The position numbers were made by a program, and so were the translations under genes. From NCBI GenBank assembly GCA_016764895.1, contig JAESRA010000186.1, positions 1 through 32,402 on the forward strand: a stretch of 32,402 nt of DNA, given 5' to 3'. Below are positions 27,332-32,402 of the stretch, in pieces. Numbering within the stretch: the first letter of the stretch is position 1; every line of letters starts with the position of its first letter. The notes under the pieces were generated by a model. The model was not told where the DNA came from. It made no database searches and saw nothing but the letters and a program-made list of their open reading frames with translations. The stretch is from Phycisphaerales bacterium (GTDB lineage: Bacteria > Planctomycetota > Phycisphaerae > Phycisphaerales > UBA1924).

Positions 27332-29062
27332 TTATTCTTCTGCCAATGTTTCGCGAACGACTTCGTCAATAGTCGTCTGTCCTTCGTAGATCGCCAGCAT
27401 GCCACCGTCACGCAGTGACCGCATGCCTTTTTTTCGTGCTAGGTTTCTGAGCACGGTTGTGCTTGCATTTTGAACGATGAGTTCTCTCATTTCGTCGTCG
27501 AGTGTCATGATTTCAAAGAGCGCCATTCGCCCTTTGTATCCGCCGCCGACTCCGCTTGATGCGTTGGGCCTGTAGAACTTACGGCCTTTGACATCGTCAG
27601 GCCTCAAGGAAAGTTCCATGAGTTCCTGCTCGGTCGGCATGTATGATTCTTTGGTTTTTGGGTCGAGGGTACGAACCAGGCGTTGGGCAACGATGCCTTC
27701 GATTGTTGCGGTCAACAAGAACGGCTCGATGCCGAGATCGACGAGACGAATAATCGAGCTGGGCGCGTCGTTGGTGTGGAGTGTTGTGAGAACAAGGTGA
27801 CCTGTGAGCGATGCCTGAACTGCGATCTGTGCGGTTTCAAGGTCACGAACTTCACCGACGAGGATGATATCGGGGTCCTGTCGCAAGAATGAACGGAGTG
27901 CCTTTGCGAAGGTGAGCCCGACCTCGGAGTTGACCTGGACCTGACATAACCCGTCGATATCGTATTCGACGGGGTCTTCGGCGGTGAGAACCTTGGTTCC
28001 AATAGTATTGAGTTCCGACAACGCGGCGTACAGCGTAGTTGTTTTGCCAGAACCAGTAGGACCCGTCACAATAACGATGCCGTTGGGTTTGTGGATGAGC
28101 CCCTGGAAGGTTTCGAGTTCTTCTGGACGGAAACCGACGCGGTCTAATGAGAGTTCGACATTTCCGCGGTCGAGTACACGCATCACGACGCTCTCGCCAT
28201 AGATTGTGGGCAGTACAGCAACACGCAGGTCAATGGGGTTTCCGCCGACGGTGAGTTCGATGCGACCGTCCTGAGGCAAGCGGCGTTCGGCGATGTCCAG
28301 ATTGGCCATGACTTTGACACGCGAGGTGATTGCGCTGCCGAGGTGTTTGGGCGGGGGGACCATTTCGTACAGGACGCCGTCGATGCGGTACCGCATTTTG
28401 AACTCGTGTTCGAATGGCTCGAAGTGGATATCTGATGCTCGATCACGGATTGCTTGGAGCAGCACCATATTGAGCAGTTTGATGACCTGGTTGTCATCGG
28501 CGGCATCCATGATCGCGTCGAGGTCGATGGATTGATCTGAGACGCCACCAAGATTTTTGAGGTTGTCGTCGGCGGCCAAAGCGCCCATGACATCTTCCAT
28601 GGATTCGGATTTGGCAAAGTGCTTGGCGAGCAGTTTGTCGATGGAGGCCGGCGAGGCGATGACTGCTTCGACCTTGGCTCCCATGAGCAACCGGAGGTCG
28701 TCTACTGCCTGGAAGTTATCCGGACTTTTGAGGGCAACTTTGAGCTTTCTTGTTTTTGGCTCGTACTCGATTGGGATACATTGGTAGGCTTTGGCGTTTT
28801 CAGCGGGGATCGCGCCGATGATCTCGTCGGTCAACTCGATCTCGTCTATATCTATATATTCCATCCCGGCCTGACCGGCGAGTGCCCGGTCAATATCGAT
28901 CTGGGAGCATAACTCGAGCTCGATCATAATCTGACCGATCTTTATCTTTTGAGTCCGGCCCCTTTGGACACCCATGGCCTGGTGGACCTGCTCACGGGTA
29001 ACCACACCCAACTTGGTGAGCACACGCCCTATCTTGCGGCCTTTGAGTTCAGATGGTTCCAT
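27332..29062 (-). CDS. pilB: GspE/PilB-family assembly ATPase
   Basis: Walker A VTGPTGSGKTTTLYAAL, LRQDPDIILVGEVRDLETAQIAVQASLTGHLVLTTLHTNDAPSSIIRLVDLGIEPFL. Confidence 0.95.
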   Translation of the reverse strand: MEPSELKGRKIGRVLTKLGVVTREQVHQAMGVQRGRTQKIKIGQIMIELELCSQIDIDRALAGQAGMEYIDIDEIELTDEIIGAIPAENAKAYQCIPIEYEPKTRKLKVALKSPDNFQAVDDLRLLMGAKVEAVIASPASIDKLLAKHFAKSESMEDVMGALAADDNLKNLGGVSDQSIDLDAIMDAADDNQVIKLLNMVLLQAIRDRASDIHFEPFEHEFKMRYRIDGVLYEMVPPPKHLGSAITSRVKVMANLDIAERRLPQDGRIELTVGGNPIDLRVAVLPTIYGESVVMRVLDRGNVELSLDRVGFRPEELETFQGLIHKPNGIVIVTGPTGSGKTTTLYAALSELNTIGTKVLTAEDPVEYDIDGLCQVQVNSEVGLTFAKALRSFLRQDPDIILVGEVRDLETAQIAVQASLTGHLVLTTLHTNDAPSSIIRLVDLGIEPFLLTATIEGIVAQRLVRTLDPKTKESYMPTEQELMELSLRPDDVKGRKFYRPNASSGVGGGYKGRMALFEIMTLDDEMRELIVQNASTTVLRNLARKKGMRSLRDGGMLAIYEGQTTIDEVVRETLAEE

Positions 29063-29214
29063 GTGCCAACTCCGTGGTCAATACCGATCCAAGATCGGCG
29101 TGTGGTAATGTTCGCATAGAAACCGAGTCCGGCTGGCTCGATTTCACCTGTTTAACTGGTTTTGCACGATGCGACACCGAGACTGTGACTTTTCCCGCCG
29201 GTGCCAATGTGTCA

Positions 29215-30342
29215 TTATTCTGGCGGCTCTTCGTTGGCTTCTGGGTCGTCGAGTTCTGGACGCCCGATAACTCCGCCTGACTGATGCACCTTGGTTCGGA
29301 CTGCCATTGAGTCTTTGCACTTGTCGATCATCTCTTCGGCACCGATCATGCCTTTGGCATAGAGCGACCACAGGTGGTCGTCGAGGAGTTGCATCCCGTA
29401 TTTTTTACCGGTCTGAATGGCCGAGTCGATTCGGTATGATTTGTTATCACGGATGAGGTTGGCGATTGCGGGGGTGACGACGAGGAACTCGTAGGCGGCG
29501 ACCATTCCCTTGGTGTCTACCCGTCCCAGAAGTACCTGAGAGAGCACGCAAATGAGAGCCGTCGAGAGTTGGACCCGGATCTGGTTTTGCTGAGAGACTG
29601 GGAAGGCGTCAACGAGACGGTCAATGGTTTTGGCGGCACCGGTGGTGTGGAGCGTACCGAAGACAAGGTGACCGGTTTCGGCGGCTCGAACCGCTGCTTC
29701 GATGGTTTCGAGGTCACGCATTTCGCCCACGAGGATCACATCGGGGTCCTGACGCAATGCACGGCGGAGAGCCTCGGCAAAGCTGGGAACATCGTTTCCG
29801 ACTTCTCGCTGGTTCACGATCGATTTTTTATGTTGGTGGTAGTATTCGATGGGGTCTTCCATCGTGACGATATGGCGATCCATATTCTGGTTGACATGAT
29901 CGATCATGGTCGCCAGTGATGTGGTTTTGCCTGAGCCGGTTGGGCCGGTGACTAAGAAGAGTCCACGCGGGCGACGGATGAGATCGCGGCAGATTTCAGG
30001 CAGCCCGATCTGATCGAAGGTCAGAAGTTTGTTGGGGATTTGGCGGAGAACAATGGCGATGTCGCCTCGTTGACGGAAGACTGAGACGCGGAAACGAGCG
30101 GCTTCGCCGTATGCGAAGCCGAAGTCGGTACCGCCTTCTTCTTGGAGTTCTTGCTGATTGCGTTCTGGTGTGATGGACTTCATCAGCGAAACCATGTCGT
30201 CGGATTCGAGAACCTTTGTTTCGAGGTTTCGGAGCCCGCCATGGAGCCGAATGGTGGGCTGTCGCCCAACGGTGAGGTGAAGGTCCGAGCCGCCGGTTTT
30301 GACGACGGTATCGAGTAATCTATCGATCTGAACTGTGGACAT
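29215..30342 (-). CDS. pilT: PilT-family retraction ATPase
   Basis: VTGPTGSGKTTSLATMIDHVN; RQDPDVILVGEMRDLETIEAAVRAAETGHLVFGTLHTTGAAKTIDRLVDAFP. Confidence 0.95.
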   Translation of the reverse strand: MSTVQIDRLLDTVVKTGGSDLHLTVGRQPTIRLHGGLRNLETKVLESDDMVSLMKSITPERNQQELQEEGGTDFGFAYGEAARFRVSVFRQRGDIAIVLRQIPNKLLTFDQIGLPEICRDLIRRPRGLFLVTGPTGSGKTTSLATMIDHVNQNMDRHIVTMEDPIEYYHQHKKSIVNQREVGNDVPSFAEALRRALRQDPDVILVGEMRDLETIEAAVRAAETGHLVFGTLHTTGAAKTIDRLVDAFPVSQQNQIRVQLSTALICVLSQVLLGRVDTKGMVAAYEFLVVTPAIANLIRDNKSYRIDSAIQTGKKYGMQLLDDHLWSLYAKGMIGAEEMIDKCKDSMAVRTKVHQSGGVIGRPELDDPEANEEPPE

Positions 30343-30382
30343 TGGTCAGTTTCCTCTGAAAATACTGGATCGAAGTGTGTGG

Positions 30383-32119
30383 TTAGTGTCCGCCGGTAAC
30401 CTGGCTGACGGCTGCGATTTCTTCGGGCGTTGTGACCCCGTTGAGCACCTTGGTCCGCCCGTCTTCGACGAGCTCTTTCATACCTGCAGCGATGGCTGCC
30501 TTGCGAATATCTGATGCTTGAGCTTTGTTAAAGGTCAGTTCTCTGATCTCAGGGTTCATCTGCATCATCTCAAAGATTGCCTTGCGGCCTTTGTAGCCGG
30601 TCGGGATGTCTGTTGTTGGGACAGGTTTGTAGACTTTGCCCAATGCGTCTTCCATTTTGAGATTGATCAGATTGAGATACTTGTGATCGAGGTCTTCTTC
30701 CTTGGCCAGTGTTTTGGTGTTGGCAAGGACTCTGATGAGTCGCTGGGCCATGACTGCTTGGATGGACGAAGCGACAAGGAATGGCTTGATGCCCATGTCA
30801 ATAAGACGGGTCATTGCGCTGGGCGCGTCGTTGGTGTGGAGTGTTGAGAATACCAAGTGGCCGGTGAGAGCTGCCTGAATCGCGATTTCGCCGACTTCGC
30901 GGTCACGAATTTCACCGACCAGAATGACATTTGGTGCCTGGCGAAGCATTGAGCGGAGAACACTGGGGAATGTAAATCCGATGTCTTCGCGGATCTGGCA
31001 TTGGTTGATTCCGTCGAAGTTGTATTCAACGGGGTCCTCGGCGGTGATGATTTTTTTGTCTGGGCGGTTCAGCACATCAAGGGCTGAATACAGGGTTGTT
31101 GTTTTACCAGAACCGGTTGGGCCTGTGACCAAGAAGATGCCGTTGGGGCGTTTGATGATGCGATTAAAGACTTCGAGGTTTTCGGGTTCAAAGCCGATAT
31201 TGGCAAGGCCGATGCGTACTGCATCTGGGCGGAGGATACGAAGAACGATTGATTCGCCGTGATATGCGGGGCAGGATGAGACACGGAAGTCGATCGGGGT
31301 TGGCTCGGGTTCACCTAGATCAACATGGATTTTAATGCGGCCGTCTTGCGGGACTCGTTTCTCTGAGATGTTCATCCCGGCCATGAGTTTGATGCGGGAA
31401 AGCACCGCGTTCTGCATGCGTTTGGGGAGGTTGTCGCGTTCTGAGCAAACACCATCGACGCGGTAGCGGAGTCGAACACGGTCGTTCATGGGCTCGACAT
31501 GGATATCAGAGGCGCGGAGTTTGACGGCTTCATCGAGGATCCGGCTGACCAGTTTTACGATCGGAGAATCTTCGGATGACACATCGATGGATTTATCCAT
31601 CGAACGGTCAACAGAGCGGTCGATCGAACGATCAATGGAGTCTGTGATGAGCGACTGCTGGGGAACTGCTCCGCCGCCGCTGTCGGACGCTTCGCTACCG
31701 GAGATGATGTCTTTGAGTTGGGCTTTGGTTGCCAGCAGGGGTTCGACATCGCAGTTGAGGACAAAGCGGAGGTTGTCGAGTACTTGGAGATCGTTTGGGT
31801 CGTGGATGGCGACGCGCATCTTGCCGCCTGACTTGCCCATGCCCAGGACGAGATGCTTTTTCATGACGCTTTTGTCGATGGCGTCTTTGTCGATGAGTTT
31901 GGCGATCTTCTCGTTGGCTAGGTCAACATATTTGATCCCGTGCTGGACGGCGAGGGCTTTGAGGACCTGATGATCGGTACAGAGTCCGAGTTCGGTGAGG
32001 GCTTCACCGATGCGGATACTGTTTTCCTTTGCTTTTTTGAGTCCTTCGTTGACCTGTTTGGCGTCGATGACACCTTGGGCGACGAGGATTTCACCGAGTT
32101 TCTTGCGACTTCTGGCCAT
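30383..32119 (-). CDS. pilB: GspE/PilB-family assembly ATPase (second paralogue)
   Basis: VTGPTGSGKTTTLYSALDVLN; LRQAPNVILVGEIRDREVGEIAIQAALTGHLVFSTLHTNDAPSAMTRLIDMGIKPFLVASSIQAVMAQRL. Confidence 0.95.
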   Translation of the reverse strand: MARSRKKLGEILVAQGVIDAKQVNEGLKKAKENSIRIGEALTELGLCTDHQVLKALAVQHGIKYVDLANEKIAKLIDKDAIDKSVMKKHLVLGMGKSGGKMRVAIHDPNDLQVLDNLRFVLNCDVEPLLATKAQLKDIISGSEASDSGGGAVPQQSLITDSIDRSIDRSVDRSMDKSIDVSSEDSPIVKLVSRILDEAVKLRASDIHVEPMNDRVRLRYRVDGVCSERDNLPKRMQNAVLSRIKLMAGMNISEKRVPQDGRIKIHVDLGEPEPTPIDFRVSSCPAYHGESIVLRILRPDAVRIGLANIGFEPENLEVFNRIIKRPNGIFLVTGPTGSGKTTTLYSALDVLNRPDKKIITAEDPVEYNFDGINQCQIREDIGFTFPSVLRSMLRQAPNVILVGEIRDREVGEIAIQAALTGHLVFSTLHTNDAPSAMTRLIDMGIKPFLVASSIQAVMAQRLIRVLANTKTLAKEEDLDHKYLNLINLKMEDALGKVYKPVPTTDIPTGYKGRKAIFEMMQMNPEIRELTFNKAQASDIRKAAIAAGMKELVEDGRTKVLNGVTTPEEIAAVSQVTGGH

Positions 32120-32331
32120 GGATAAACAGATCCCTTTGAATCGGCTCTTGAGGCCGGGTTTGATCGAGTGTCACTATAGCGTCCCCTCCCCCACTGTTGG
32201 GGCCTTAATCGGGATCATTCCTTCATATAGAAGAGACTGAAGTGATAGGAATTGGCGACTACTGGACATAAAGGTTCTACGATAATGGCCACGATCTGTT
32301 CCATTGGACCAGATTCTCTCTTCCAACCGAA

Positions 32332-32402
32332 CCCCCCAAAGTTAAGACCCCCCAAAGTTAAAACCCCCCAAAGTTAAAACCCCCCAAAGTTAAAACCCCC
32401 CA
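32332..32402. repeat. 16-bp tandem repeat CCCCCCAAAGTTAARA, at least 4.4 copies, continuing past the right edge
   Basis: ccccccaaagttaaga (32332-32347) and ccccccaaagttaaaa at 32348, 32364 and 32380, then a partial copy at 32396. Confidence 0.95.

Noticed and set aside
32332-32402. CRISPR array
   Set aside because: Units are contiguous 16-bp repeats with no spacers and no cas genes nearby.

Overview
Bacterial window, probably from a planctomycete (Phycisphaerae-like; inferred from the enlarged type II secretion/type IV pilus-like pseudopilins, not tested). It has two parts. (A) Positions 1-14479 are accessory DNA. They contain a type III-like restriction operon (res, dinD, mod; mod is split by a frame change and runs off the left edge), a truncated 3' half of a tRNA-Ile(GAU) gene that looks like an attachment-site remnant, a HipBA toxin-antitoxin pair, a divergent AbiEi/DUF6088-like gene without a visible toxin partner, and two back-to-back tyrosine recombinase modules. 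One module is regulator/Xis-like/Int on the minus strand. The other is ImmA/XRE/AlpA-like/Int on the plus strand and abuts tRNA-Pro(UGG). (B) Positions 14553-32119 are a minus-strand operon: PilB/GspE, PilT, PilB/GspE, PilC/GspF, then five pseudopilin-like proteins that are much larger than canonical ones, including an 1888-aa GspK-like protein. A 16-bp G/C-run tandem repeat lies upstream and continues past the right edge. The strongest observations are a pair of matching 20-bp operators that suggest an XRE/ImmA-controlled excision switch, the tRNA-Ile half-gene scar, an integrase ORF that reads antisense through tRNA-Pro and its terminator, the dinD gene inside a restriction operon with a split mod, and the giant pseudopilins. 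All calls come from reading the sequence and recalled family knowledge; no searches were run.
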